Positions 16,983 to 26,122 of a stretch of DNA of 31,062 nucleotides are shown piece after piece (positions within the stretch are counted from its first letter, which is position 1; every line of letters starts with the position of its first letter). The stretch is taken from positions 1 to 31,062 of the forward strand of contig DATKKX010000211.1 in NCBI GenBank assembly GCA_035542775.1, given 5' to 3'. Source of the DNA: DATKKX01 sp035542775 (GTDB lineage Bacteria > Planctomycetota > Phycisphaerae > UBA1845 > UTPLA1). Made by a program: the position numbers and the translations under genes. Below the pieces are notes generated by a model. The model had not been told where the DNA came from. It searched no databases and saw only the letters and a list, made by a program, of their open reading frames with translations.

Positions 16983-17040
16983 GAGAGCCCGGCGGAGAGG
17001 GTGGAATGTGGTTTAGATTCGCCCGCCGGGCTCTCCTTGT
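16983..17040 (+). terminator. Terminator after the beta-propeller gene
   Basis: A perfect 13-bp inverted repeat (16983-16995 with 17023-17035) encloses a 27-base loop and is followed by CTTGT. It begins 10 bases after the stop codon. The T tract is short, so efficiency is uncertain. Confidence 0.65.
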
Positions 17041-17055
17041 CTCCCGGGGCGGCGG

Positions 17056-17061
17056 TATAAT
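17056..17061 (+). promoter_or_regulatory. Consensus -10 (TATAAT) upstream of the DUF58 gene
   Basis: A perfect TATAAT lies 107 bases before the DUF58 start, just past the preceding terminator. No -35 is seen at 16-18 bases (TTGTCT at 17037-17042 is 13 away) and there is no extended -10. Confidence 0.35.
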
Positions 17062-17167
17062 TCAGCAGCGTTGATCGGGAACGCCGCCGGCTGAGGGAGG
17101 CCGCCGCAGACATCGTCCGGCGGTATGAGTCCGACCGGCAGCTCCTGATCGATTCAGGCGATTCAGT

Positions 17168-18085
17168 ATGGCGGACACCACCGCTGCAACGCAGAAGAAA
17201 CCATCGTCGGGCGGGCTGCTCGATCCTGACTTCATGAACCGGCTTGAACGCCTGGAGATCATCTCTCGGAAGATCCATTCCGCGCGGAACAAGGGCGAAC
17301 GGGTCTCCAAGCGCAAGGGCGAATCCGCCGAGTTCGCCGACTACCGCAATTACGTCAGCGGGGACGACCTGCGCCACATCGACTGGAACATCTACGCCCG
17401 GCTGGAGCGGCTCTTCCTCAAGCTCTTCCTGGAGGAGGAGGAGTTGAACGTATCGATTCTGGTGGACGTGTCCAAATCCATGGATTCGGGAGAGCCGCAG
17501 AAAGCGCTTTACGCCAAGCGGGTCGCCGCGGCCATCGGCTACATCGGTCTGTGCAATTACAACCGCGTCAACCTGTACGCCTACGCCGACAAGATCGTGG
17601 GTTTTCTAAGGGCCCTTCGCAGCCGCCGGATGATGTCGCGCGTGGTGCAGTTCCTGGAGGAGGTGCCCATCGAGGGCAAGAGCCATTTCGCCGCGGCCGC
17701 CAGGCAGTTCGCCATGCGTCACACCCAGAAGGGGGTGGCCCTGGTGGTTTCCGACTTCCTCGACAAGGGCGGCTTCGAGGAGGGCCTGCGATATCTTCTC
17801 GGACGGCACCTGGACATCTATGCCCTGCAAGTGCTCAGCCCGGAGGAGCTGCAGCCCGAACTGGCCGGCGACCTGAGGCTGGTGGACTGCGAGGACGACG
17901 ACGTCGCCGAGATTACCGTGAGCAGGCCGCTGCTGGACAAATATAAGGCCAATCTTCAGGCCTTCTGCGAGTCTCTGCGCGACTACTGCAATCAACGGGG
18001 CATCGCTTATGTCATGGCCCCGACCAGCCACCCGTTTGAAGCCCTGATCCTCAGCTATCTCCGCCAACGGGGGCTTGTGCGATGA
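17168..18085 (+). CDS. DUF58-family VWA-like protein
   Basis: A 305-residue cytosolic protein. The DUF58 signature GDDLRHIDWN is at 65-74, and the VWA metal site DVSKSM at 100-105 keeps the DxSxS pattern. There is no signal peptide or membrane segment. DUF58 proteins usually work with a MoxR AAA+ ATPase and membrane VWA proteins, in envelope or stress functions that remain poorly defined. Here the downstream gene starts within the stop codon (ATGA at 18082-18085), so the two are translationally coupled. No MoxR gene lies upstream, where a terminator and the beta-propeller gene are found instead. The ribosome site is weak (AGG near 17155). Confidence 0.9.
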   Translation: MADTTAATQKKPSSGGLLDPDFMNRLERLEIISRKIHSARNKGERVSKRKGESAEFADYRNYVSGDDLRHIDWNIYARLERLFLKLFLEEEELNVSILVDVSKSMDSGEPQKALYAKRVAAAIGYIGLCNYNRVNLYAYADKIVGFLRALRSRRMMSRVVQFLEEVPIEGKSHFAAAARQFAMRHTQKGVALVVSDFLDKGGFEEGLRYLLGRHLDIYALQVLSPEELQPELAGDLRLVDCEDDDVAEITVSRPLLDKYKANLQAFCESLRDYCNQRGIAYVMAPTSHPFEALILSYLRQRGLVR

Positions 18086-20091
18086 TCCTGTTGTCATGGC
18101 AGACAGCCCTCCTGGTCGGCGCGATCGCCATACCGCTGTTGATCCTGCTCTACTTTCTGAAGCTGCGGCGAAGGGAGCATCGCATTTCCTCAACGCTCTT
18201 GTGGAAGCGGGCGGTTCATGATCTGCAGGTCAACGCTCCCTTCCAGAAGCTCCGCCGAAACCTGCTCCTGTTCCTGCAACTCCTGGTCCTCGGGGCGATC
18301 ATCTTCGGCCTGGCCAATCCGGTGATGAATTTCGTCAAACGTCAGGAACGGAACATTGTGCTGCTGGTGGACCGCTCGGGCTCCATGAAGACCATCGAAC
18401 CGGACGGGCGGACCCGGATGGAGCATGTCAAGGACGCTGCGGCCCAGTTCGTCTCCAACCTGGCGGACGGCTCCCGGGCGATGGTCATCAGCTTCGCCGA
18501 CCGGGCCAACGTGGCGTGCAGCTTCACGGACGACAAGCGGCGGCTTGAGCGACAGATCCGCGAGGTCGAGCCAACCGATGCGTGCAGCAAGATCGGCGAG
18601 GCCCTGCAGTTGGCCGTGGCTTACTCCGCCAGCCTGGTCGACGAGAGAGGCGGCGGGGGTGTTCCCGAAGCCGCCCAACGCGGGGCCGCCGACATCGAGC
18701 TTTTCAGCGACGGGCGGATCGCCGACGCCGACGAGCAGTACGTGACGCGCGGCTCGATGCAGTACTACAAGATCGGCGAAGCGGCGGACAACGTCGGCAT
18801 CGTCGCCTTCAGCGCCCGCCGCCACTACGAACGTCCAGGCATGCTGTCGGTCTTCGCGGAAGTGGAGAACTTCGGGCCCCGGCCAATCAGGACAGACGTT
18901 TCCATTCTCCTCGACGGCAGACTGCTGCCCGGCCCCGGCTCAATCAAGGAGATCGAGCTGGGCCCGGCGGCGGCCCCCACGAGCGGGCCGGCCCGTCCCG
19001 ACGACACCGCCGCCCTCGCTTCGCGGCAGACCGTGATCTTCGAGATGCAGCACGAATCGGGCGGAGTGGTCGAGGTCCGGCTGAGCCGCGATGACGCCCT
19101 GGCGCTCGACAATCGCGTCGTGGCTCCGATTGATCCGCCGCGACAAGTACGCGTGCTGGCCGTCTCGGACCGCGCGGACGTGCGCTGGTTCCTCAACCGC
19201 GAATTCGTCGAGAGCCTGGAGATCAAGGACTTCAAGCTCATGACCGGCCAGGAATATGAGTCGGCTCCCGACAAGGCCCTTATTGCCGAGGGCCGCAGCG
19301 CCTTCGACCTGGTGGTTCTGGACAATCATGACACGGCCCGTCTGCCTCCCGGCGACTACGTTTTTCTTGGCGGGCTGCCCAGGGTCAAGGGCTATGCCCG
19401 GGGTGAGGAGGTGGAGGGACGCGTGCTGGCGCTGTGGAATGAGAGTCACCCGCTTCTGCGCAGCGTGGGTGTCGACCGAGTCTTTATCTCCAAGTGGAAA
19501 CGGCTGACGCTGCCGGAGCACGCCGTCAAGCTGATCGAGGGCGAGGACTCGGTGGTGCTGGCCCTGGTGACCGAGCCCGGGCACCGCTATGTCATCAGCG
19601 CGTTTGACGTGCTCGACACGAACCTCCCGTTGCAACCGGCCTTTCCGATCTTCCTGCAGAACGCGGTCATGTACCTGGCTGGCGGGGGCCTGCTGGATGA
19701 AGGCCGCCTGATCCGCCCGGGCGATACGATGAGCCTGCCGGTACCGCCCGGCGCTCAGAATGTGCGCATCGACGGGCCCGACGGCCGAGAGGAAAACCTG
19801 GAGGTCCAGGGCCGGCATTCCATGACCTTCGCCCACACCTATCTGGCAGGTGTGTACCGGGCGGTCTTTGATGACAAGGGCCGGACGGCAAACGCGTTCG
19901 CCGTCAACACACTCGATCCGATTGAGTCGCTCATCACCCCGAACGAGACGTTCACCATCGGAGCCGAGCAAGTTGCGTCGGTGACCGGCCAGGTGAAGGT
20001 AAATGAGCCGCTCTGGCCCTGGGCCGCGGGCGCCGCGCTGCTGGTCCTGCTTGTGGAATGGTGGATCTACAACAAGCGCGTCATGCTATGA
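18082..20091 (+). CDS. BatA-like membrane protein with VWA domain
   Basis: This 669-residue protein opens with the BatA N-terminal signature: a membrane helix (about 4-26), then LKLRRREHRISSTLLWKRA, then a second helix (about 58-80). The VWA domain follows with an intact MIDAS, DRSGSM (97-102). The middle has a beta-rich CARDB-like part (about 250-350) and a segment resembling the glutamine amidotransferase-like fold (about 355-540) without an evident catalytic triad. A last helix lies at about 645-664, close to the C-terminus, giving a large periplasmic body. It overlaps the DUF58 gene by four bases. The family (aerotolerance/Bat-type) is linked to envelope integrity in other bacteria; the exact role here is unknown. 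Confidence 0.87.
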   Translation: MILLSWQTALLVGAIAIPLLILLYFLKLRRREHRISSTLLWKRAVHDLQVNAPFQKLRRNLLLFLQLLVLGAIIFGLANPVMNFVKRQERNIVLLVDRSGSMKTIEPDGRTRMEHVKDAAAQFVSNLADGSRAMVISFADRANVACSFTDDKRRLERQIREVEPTDACSKIGEALQLAVAYSASLVDERGGGGVPEAAQRGAADIELFSDGRIADADEQYVTRGSMQYYKIGEAADNVGIVAFSARRHYERPGMLSVFAEVENFGPRPIRTDVSILLDGRLLPGPGSIKEIELGPAAAPTSGPARPDDTAALASRQTVIFEMQHESGGVVEVRLSRDDALALDNRVVAPIDPPRQVRVLAVSDRADVRWFLNREFVESLEIKDFKLMTGQEYESAPDKALIAEGRSAFDLVVLDNHDTARLPPGDYVFLGGLPRVKGYARGEEVEGRVLALWNESHPLLRSVGVDRVFISKWKRLTLPEHAVKLIEGEDSVVLALVTEPGHRYVISAFDVLDTNLPLQPAFPIFLQNAVMYLAGGGLLDEGRLIRPGDTMSLPVPPGAQNVRIDGPDGREENLEVQGRHSMTFAHTYLAGVYRAVFDDKGRTANAFAVNTLDPIESLITPNETFTIGAEQVASVTGQVKVNEPLWPWAAGAALLVLLVEWWIYNKRVML

Positions 20092-20305
20092 CCAGCGAGA
20101 GGTTCGGAGGCCGAGACCTTCCCATCCGCGACGGCGGTCCGGCGCCTATGTCACCAACCAATGTGACGGCAAGGAAGCGTCCGTTCGGAACCGTCCCAGT
20201 ACAGCGCGCCGATGGTCGACCACGGGTCGCTGGCCGGTCACGGCCCTCATTCGGAATAAGCTTCGCCTTGCCGCCAGCAATTCGGGCTGCGAGAATGTCG
20301 TAGGA

Positions 20306-21961
20306 ATGGCTCGCAAACACCGTGATACGGCCGGCCCCTCGCTCGCCCGCACCGCGGGCAAGCCCTCCGCGCGGTCGCGGCGCAAGGCATCGCCAGCGGC
20401 GGTCCCGGCGGCAGCGGTTGTACGCGACGAAGCGGTCGACCGATTCGCGAGACGCATATTCTGGGCGGCGGGGATCGCGGCCCTGCTGCTTTTGGGATTC
20501 CTGTGCTTCTTCCCGGTGCAGTCCGACGATGTCTTCATGTACCTCGCCATCGGCCGGAGGGTCATGCGCGAGAAGGCCTTCCCGACCATCGATCCTTTTC
20601 TCTTTTCCATCCCCAACTATCACTGGCACATCCTCCACGAATGGGCCACCCACCTGATCGTTTACGGATTGTTCTGCCTGGGAGGCTGGACTCTGCTCAT
20701 CGTCGCCAAGACGCTCATGCTGCTGGCGGCGGCCGGGATGGCGTTGGTCGCGGCGTGGCGCCTGGGCGTGCGCTCGGCGGTCGTACCGCTGCTGCTGATC
20801 CTGGCGGCAGTGGCCGGCTACCACCGTTTCATCGAGCGGTCTTCCCTGACTTCCGATTTTCTGACGGCGGCGGTGCTGGCAATCGTGGCCCTGGATCGGG
20901 CCAAGCCCGGGCGCCTGCGATATCTGCTCCCGTTCATCTTTCTCGCATGGGTGAACCTGCACCCCGGCTTCTATGTCGGCCTGGTCATCTGCGGTCTGGC
21001 GGTGCTTTGGGATATCCGCCGAATCCGGCAGCGGCCGGTGCAGATCTTCGCCGGCTGCGTGCTTGCCTCAGCTCTCCTTTGCCTGGTGAATCCTCAAGGA
21101 GTCGCTGGAATTACCTATCCCCTGCAGCCGATCTTCGACCGCCGTTGGGACATATGCCGGGTTTACAATTACGAATGGATGCCGACGCTGAATCCTCGAT
21201 ACCTGCATTCGATTCACGTTCCGGCCTTCCTCGGGCTGATCGGTCTGTGCATCCTTCTGGCACTGACGGCCCTGCGCCGCCGACCCTGGTTTGAGATTTC
21301 GGTATTGGCCCTGCTCGTCTGGCTGGGTCTTTCGGCGGCCCGCTTTCTCACGACCGCGTCGTTTGCTCTCTGCGTGCTGGCGGTCGTACTGGTTTCCAAG
21401 TCATGGTTCCACGAAGCGGCGGCGGGACCGTGGAGACTGCCCAGGCTCAACATCGCGACCAGCAGCGCTGTAATCGCGGTGGCGGTCGTGTGCTGCTTCA
21501 AGATCGCCTTCTGGGGATATGACTCTTTGGCCGGTCCGCGCCACCTGGGCGGCGGCCTCGATGCCGTTCGCCATCCGACAGGAGCGGCCGACTTCATCGA
21601 CCGGATCGGGCTGGAGACCAACCTCTTCAACGAACATGGGTTTGGAACTTACCTGGCGTGGCGATGGGACGGGCAGCGCAAGCTCTACTTCCACGGGTTC
21701 GTCGACGACATGGATTTCTACGCACACAACTACATCGGCGTGACTGAGTCGCGCGAGCAGTTCAACCGCATTGTGAACGAGTTTCAGATCGGCGCCTTTC
21801 TGCTCAATCGACCGGACCCGGACGGCTTGCCATTGGTCTATCGCGTGCTCCTCAACTCGCCCGAATGGCGACTGGTTTTCCGGGACGACCGGTCGATGCT
21901 CTTCCTGCGGACCATTCCGCAAAACGAGGCGGCCTTTGCGCGGGGGCTGTCGGCGCAATGA
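20306..21961 (+). CDS. GT-C-like polytopic membrane protein, putative glycosyltransferase
   Basis: I place the start at ATG 20306 (MARKHRD), giving 551 residues; the frame is open back to 20003 but that part overlaps the BatA gene and is not protein-like. A basic Ala/Pro-rich tail (1-50) precedes roughly ten membrane helices. The first external loop has QSDDVFMYLAIGRRVM and later DPFLFS and HEWATH, a layout seen in GT-C membrane sugar transferases with an Asp-Asp motif. The C-terminal 120 residues form a soluble domain (NEHGFGTYLAWR) typical of related uncharacterised proteins. Donor and acceptor are unknown. It may be cotranscribed with the BatA gene, 214 bases upstream. The ribosome site is weak. 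Confidence 0.72.
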   Translation: MARKHRDTAGPSLARTAGKPSARSRRKASPAAVPAAAVVRDEAVDRFARRIFWAAGIAALLLLGFLCFFPVQSDDVFMYLAIGRRVMREKAFPTIDPFLFSIPNYHWHILHEWATHLIVYGLFCLGGWTLLIVAKTLMLLAAAGMALVAAWRLGVRSAVVPLLLILAAVAGYHRFIERSSLTSDFLTAAVLAIVALDRAKPGRLRYLLPFIFLAWVNLHPGFYVGLVICGLAVLWDIRRIRQRPVQIFAGCVLASALLCLVNPQGVAGITYPLQPIFDRRWDICRVYNYEWMPTLNPRYLHSIHVPAFLGLIGLCILLALTALRRRPWFEISVLALLVWLGLSAARFLTTASFALCVLAVVLVSKSWFHEAAAGPWRLPRLNIATSSAVIAVAVVCCFKIAFWGYDSLAGPRHLGGGLDAVRHPTGAADFIDRIGLETNLFNEHGFGTYLAWRWDGQRKLYFHGFVDDMDFYAHNYIGVTESREQFNRIVNEFQIGAFLLNRPDPDGLPLVYRVLLNSPEWRLVFRDDRSMLFLRTIPQNEAAFARGLSAQ

Positions 21962-22324
21962 CGACAGCGCGATCGCCGCAGTGACCGCCTAGCTGATGCT
22001 CACCGCTTGGCGATGGCAGGGCACTTCGGTCCGGTCCGGCGTCCCGCTCAGGTTTGCGGACCGCCCCTTCCGCTGCCACGACGATGGTGCCGAGAAAAAC
22101 GCCTTGATCGTGTGGTGACCGCCGACGGTGTTCGGAGTGATGCCGCCGCTGACAGTAGACGATTTATGGTGCGGGGCGGCCCATGGACCCGGGGCCGCTG
22201 CCCATTCGAATGTCCTCGCCGTGATGCGCACCGCCAGCCCGGCCCGGGCGAGAGAAAGAACGCCCGCCGGGCGGCGACTATCATCCGAGAGGGCCGCCGT
22301 ACGAGACTTGGGAGGGTCGCACAA
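21962..22324. other. Intergenic region upstream of the receiver-domain gene
   Basis: These 363 bases hold no supported gene. The frame of the receiver gene is open back to 22007, but that part is Arg/Pro-rich noise and the ribosome site GGAGGG at 22311-22316 marks the true start. A 7-bp hairpin (22176-22182 with 22192-22198) and a short CGCCC/GGGCG hairpin (22261-22273) are present without T tracts. I see no clear promoter. Confidence 0.45.
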
Positions 22325-22768
22325 ATGGTAATGAAAGTACCCGAACCGAAAACGATTCTTGCCGTCGATCAGGATCCGCGCGCCCTGCTGGACCTGATGA
22401 ACTGCCTGTCGAAAGCGGGCTTCAACGTGCAGTCGGTGATCAGCGCGGCGGATGCCATGAAGATCCTTCGGGCGCGGCGCGTGGACGCGATCACCCTGAA
22501 CGCCTCCCTGACCGGCGAAATGGACGGCTTTCGAATGGCGGCGGCGCTGGGCGACGATCCGAGGACCCGCGATATCCCGGTCATTCTTCTGGCCAACAAC
22601 GGCGAGAAGAATTTCCCCGAGAAATGCAAGGCCGCGGGCGTAAAGCGATTCATGTCCAAGCCTTACGACCTGGCTCAACTCGTGGGCATGGTCAAGGACG
22701 CCGTGGCCCAGGGGGAATTGGACCAGGTAAACATTGCAGCGGGGTCCAAGCAGCGGCAAGCAGTCTAA
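22325..22768 (+). CDS. Stand-alone receiver-like protein without the phospho-acceptor Asp
   Basis: A 147-residue protein starting at ATG 22325, eight bases after GGAGGG. It follows the CheY-like fold: TILAVDQDPRA (acidic metal-binding site), then AITLNASLTGEMDGF where the strand-3 Asp would be, VILLANNG where the conserved Thr/Ser would be, and RFMSKPYD with the conserved Lys-Pro. The codon at the phospho-acceptor position is AAC (Asn) and the switch Thr is Ala, so ordinary phosphorylation is unlikely. No output domain is attached. Such pseudo-receivers can act through constitutive protein contacts. No histidine kinase lies nearby. Its stop is ten bases from the convergent metallophosphoesterase stop. 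Confidence 0.85.
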   Translation: MVMKVPEPKTILAVDQDPRALLDLMNCLSKAGFNVQSVISAADAMKILRARRVDAITLNASLTGEMDGFRMAAALGDDPRTRDIPVILLANNGEKNFPEKCKAAGVKRFMSKPYDLAQLVGMVKDAVAQGELDQVNIAAGSKQRQAV

Positions 22769-22778
22769 GTCCGGGTTC

Positions 22779-25700
22779 TCACTTCGCGGACACGGTGTAA
22801 GAGTAGGCGACCTCGGCGTTGGGACCATCACCGGGAAGATATGCGCGTATGTACTCGACAGTGACCGCCGCGGGCGAAACCGAAACGCGAAGATGGCCCG
22901 AGTTGTTCACCTGATCACCGTGGATATACAGACCATCGTCGGCAAAACCGGAGCTGTAATAGGAGTCACTCGGCTGGGGACACTCCTGATAGACCACGCC
23001 GTCCAGTTCCTGGTGCACGAAAGTGTGATCGTGGGCGTGAAAGAAGATGGTCACGTTGTTGGCGGCCATCACTTGGTGAATGGGAGCACTCCAGTGCGGC
23101 CGCATGGTGGGAAAGACCGGCTGGCCGTACTTGTCCTCGCCGCCCCATTCGTATGAGCCTCGCTGGGCCAGCGCAAAGCGGGCGGCCTCGATACCGCCGC
23201 GCCCATAGGTGATCACTCCCCCGGTCACCTGATGGGCAAAGACAAATTTGAAGGTCGCGGAACTGTTGGCCAGCGTGTTCCACAGCCACTCGTACTGCTG
23301 GTAGCCCAAGGTCCAGTCCCAATTGTCACCGCTACCGGGCCCGCCGTAGGAATGGGGTTTTCGAGTGGTGTACCAGTAGGGATCCAGCACCACAAACAGG
23401 GCATCGCCCCACTGCCAGGCGTAGTAGTCTTCACGCAGACCGCAATAGGCGGTTTCCTCCTGGTTACCGGTGTAGAAGCCATCCGGCTCGGGCAGAGGGT
23501 AAACCATCTTGCGCGCATTGGTCGCCCACACGGCGACGTTGTTGGGCGAGCCGTTCAACCTCCAACCCTGCTCACCCTCATGGTTACCGAGAGCGAAGAA
23601 GAACGGAGCTGAATGGCAGACCAGGTCGAGGTAGGGCCGCTGGTCAAGATGTCGCTGCACAGCTTCCTCAAAATCGACCACGTCGCTATAGAACCCGCCA
23701 TACCAGAACCAGTCGGACCGCTTCTCATAAGACTCGGAGTTGAACGTGTCTCCGAGGTCGATGAGGAAATCCGGGGCATCCGCCCAGATGTTGTTCAACG
23801 TCATCCGGTAGAGGTCGCAACGGTCCGGGTAATTCCGGTAATTGTGCAGATGGGAGTCGGTTTGAACCGCAAAAGTGAACCCGCTGCCGGGGAGCCGCTG
23901 CGTGTGGAAGGATCGCTCCGGCCCGGCGAAGAATTCCGACTCACCGAGTTGCCGGTACCGCATTCGATAGTAGTATCGCGTGTCGGCAGAAAGGGGACTG
24001 AGGACGACCGCGACGGGGGTTCCGCCCGGATAGTAAACCACGGGCGTCTGCTGGTCGAAGACATGGGGCGAGGATCCGTATTCGAAATACGCCTCCAGCT
24101 TCACCAGCGGGACCGTATTCACGGTAATGGAACGATCGGTGGGTCTGCTCAGGAACTCCTTGCCGACCAGAGCGGAGCGGGCGGTGCGGTAGATCTCGAG
24201 CCGCGGCATGATCCTGGGGATGTGGCAGGATTCGCGCACGTCATAGTCACGAAAGACCAGGTAGTTGTTCCCCTTCGGGCCGTTATTCTGAATCACGATC
24301 GCCGCGGTCGTGTTGCCCTCGTCGCCCCAGTCCAAACGTTGTATGATTTCGTTGATGATCGGGGAAATGTCGGGGCTGTAGCGAATCACCGGATCATAAT
24401 CGAAATCCCCGGCTGCGGCGGGCCAGTCGGAGGTCTTCACCCAATCAACCGCGGCGGTGGTCTTGGGCAATTGCGAGGGCCTCTGCTCGCTGAAGTCCGG
24501 GGGGTCGGCCAGATCGATGCCGACGATCCGAAGCACGGCCGCCGAGTCGACCTGACCGTAGCCTGTGGCGGGAAAGGCCAGGCGAGCGCAAGCGATCGTT
24601 TCGCCCTGGCGGATTTGGGGCAGATGAAAGCGGAACCCCGCGTCATAGGTTCCCCAGCAAGAGATTCCCACGTAGTTGTGGCCATACCAGTCGCAACCGT
24701 CCGGATACCATGCGGCGCCGTCGACCTCGGTTCCATCGTCGCCGTCGCCGCTCAAGTCAATGATGAGCATTTCGGGACCGGCGAAGGCGGTCTGGAAGGA
24801 GGCAAGATCGAAGAGATCGGTATCACCGTCCTCGTCGAAATCGTAGGTTATGCAGTCAGTCGTCCGATCGAGGCGGGGCCCCGAAAAGCACGTATCCAGC
24901 TTCAGAAAGTCGTTTGCGTCAATACACCAATCCAGGTCGCCGTCGCCTGGAATGGTCGGCGCCGCCTTGGGCGGCGAAGGGGGCTGCACGGAGCCATCGC
25001 CCTCCTCGGCAATTCGATGCCAATCTCTGCCCGTGTCTTCTGCCGCGGTCAGCAAGGCATTCACGAAGGACTGGACATCCTGGCCATCGATGCTCCCGTC
25101 ATCGTTGGCGTCCGCGGCGCACCGGGCGTAGTCTCCGTCATTGCTCGTGCCGAGGAGAAGGCGCACAAAGGCGGGAACGTCCCCTTCGACAGACACTTTC
25201 CCGTCTCCGTCCACGTCGCCCGATCGGCAGACGGTGAAGGTGATTTCGGCCGGCTCCAGCGCCACTTCCGCAGCGCCGACCAGCGAAAAGTCGGGCGCCG
25301 GGTGGATGGTGAGCAGAGTGTTCGCCACCGTGTTGCGGAGCGCAAAGGTGTAGGGACCGGGAACGGAAGGAGCCGGAAACGAACCCATGGCGATGATCTG
25401 CCCATCGGGGCCCTGGCCGATACCGGCCTCGACGTCGACATCCTGACCGAAATGAGAGCCTGGCACGCCGAAGGTGTTCTGACCGCCGCCGATCTGCGCA
25501 AGGTTCGTTGCGCCGACGTTTCCAGTCGGCGTGCCGCCATAGCCGCTGTTCTGCCCCTCTCCTCCCGGATTACTCAGACCGCGAGGGCGGTCAAAATCAA
25601 GCATGCCGTCAGGCCGGATACCGGGCGACAGGTCGATCAGTTGGGGGTTGTCGGGGTTCTGTTCAAGATTGGCGACGATGAGCGCCAGGCCCATGTTGTC

Positions 25701-25865
25701 GCCCGTGCTGACGGTGGTCTTGATGGTCCATTGGATAAGATGACCGTGAGGCACCACAGTCCCATTGCTCGGAGACGAGAGGCTGACAATAACGACGCTG
25801 TTCGCGTAGGCCGGCATGGCCCATCCGAGAAGCGCAATCGCGAGTTTTGGCAACCAAACCCGCAT
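22779..25865 (-). CDS. Secreted metallophosphoesterase with two internal dockerin-like modules
   Basis: The 1028-residue protein starts at ATG 25865. A signal peptide (1-21, ending AYA) precedes an uncharacterised beta-rich segment (about 22-210). Two dockerin-like modules follow: about 213-272 (DVDGDGKVSVEGD, DANDDGSIDGQD) and about 308-368 (DGDLDWCIDANDF, DFDEDGDTDLFD). A carbohydrate-binding jelly-roll-like segment resembling DNRLRE domains spans about 372-540 and an Fn3-like purple-acid-phosphatase N-domain about 570-655. The catalytic part (about 660-1028) has QTDSHL, DLGDTF, GNHEGE, AHQV and HAHDH, the full set of metal ligands in order. It should hydrolyse phosphoesters outside the cytoplasm; the substrate is unknown. 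The gene has a good promoter of its own. Confidence 0.87.
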   Translation of the reverse strand: MRVWLPKLAIALLGWAMPAYANSVVIVSLSSPSNGTVVPHGHLIQWTIKTTVSTGDNMGLALIVANLEQNPDNPQLIDLSPGIRPDGMLDFDRPRGLSNPGGEGQNSGYGGTPTGNVGATNLAQIGGGQNTFGVPGSHFGQDVDVEAGIGQGPDGQIIAMGSFPAPSVPGPYTFALRNTVANTLLTIHPAPDFSLVGAAEVALEPAEITFTVCRSGDVDGDGKVSVEGDVPAFVRLLLGTSNDGDYARCAADANDDGSIDGQDVQSFVNALLTAAEDTGRDWHRIAEEGDGSVQPPSPPKAAPTIPGDGDLDWCIDANDFLKLDTCFSGPRLDRTTDCITYDFDEDGDTDLFDLASFQTAFAGPEMLIIDLSGDGDDGTEVDGAAWYPDGCDWYGHNYVGISCWGTYDAGFRFHLPQIRQGETIACARLAFPATGYGQVDSAAVLRIVGIDLADPPDFSEQRPSQLPKTTAAVDWVKTSDWPAAAGDFDYDPVIRYSPDISPIINEIIQRLDWGDEGNTTAAIVIQNNGPKGNNYLVFRDYDVRESCHIPRIMPRLEIYRTARSALVGKEFLSRPTDRSITVNTVPLVKLEAYFEYGSSPHVFDQQTPVVYYPGGTPVAVVLSPLSADTRYYYRMRYRQLGESEFFAGPERSFHTQRLPGSGFTFAVQTDSHLHNYRNYPDRCDLYRMTLNNIWADAPDFLIDLGDTFNSESYEKRSDWFWYGGFYSDVVDFEEAVQRHLDQRPYLDLVCHSAPFFFALGNHEGEQGWRLNGSPNNVAVWATNARKMVYPLPEPDGFYTGNQEETAYCGLREDYYAWQWGDALFVVLDPYWYTTRKPHSYGGPGSGDNWDWTLGYQQYEWLWNTLANSSATFKFVFAHQVTGGVITYGRGGIEAARFALAQRGSYEWGGEDKYGQPVFPTMRPHWSAPIHQVMAANNVTIFFHAHDHTFVHQELDGVVYQECPQPSDSYYSSGFADDGLYIHGDQVNNSGHLRVSVSPAAVTVEYIRAYLPGDGPNAEVAYSYTVSAK

Positions 25866-25936
25866 TGTCTTTCCACCCGCTTGATGTGCGATCCCACAAC
25901 CACGTTCAGAACTGAAGCGTATCCGAATCGACGCGT

Positions 25937-25965
25937 ATTGTCGCAGTATCCGCAGAGAATGTCAA
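25937..25965 (-). promoter_or_regulatory. Strong sigma70-like promoter of the metallophosphoesterase gene
   Basis: On the minus strand a perfect TTGACA (25965 down to 25960) is followed by a 17-base spacer and GACAAT (25942 down to 25937), a four-of-six -10 with an adjacent TGC extended motif. The leader would be about 65 bases. It is the best promoter in the window. Confidence 0.6.
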
Positions 25966-26043
25966 GGGGAAACGGGGCAGCGGGCGAAGAGTTCCGGACG
26001 GCCGCGCGGTGTGATGCTGACGGCCGATGTTATGGTCCGTCGT

Positions 26044-26110
26044 GGCCGCTGAGAAGGGCGGCCTACCGCACTCGGCCACCCCAGAGCCCGGCCGCCAGGG
26101 AGAGGCGGCC
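26044..26110. other. Two tandem GC-rich hairpins past the trypsin-like gene
   Basis: GGCCGC/GCGGCC (26044-26049 with 26058-26063) and GGCCGCC/GGCGGCC (26090-26096 with 26104-26110) lie 13 to 79 bases beyond the stop codon of the minus-strand gene at 26123. Both right arms share AGxGGCGGCCT-like sequence. No T tract follows, so they may be transcript-end stabilisers or a weak terminator. Confidence 0.35.
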
Positions 26111-26122
26111 TGACCGTTGCCG

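Noticed and set aside
20003..20305. N-terminal extension of the GT-C-like gene into the BatA gene
   Set aside because: The extra residues are Arg/Pro/Ser-rich, overlap the end of a well-supported gene and lack a start context.
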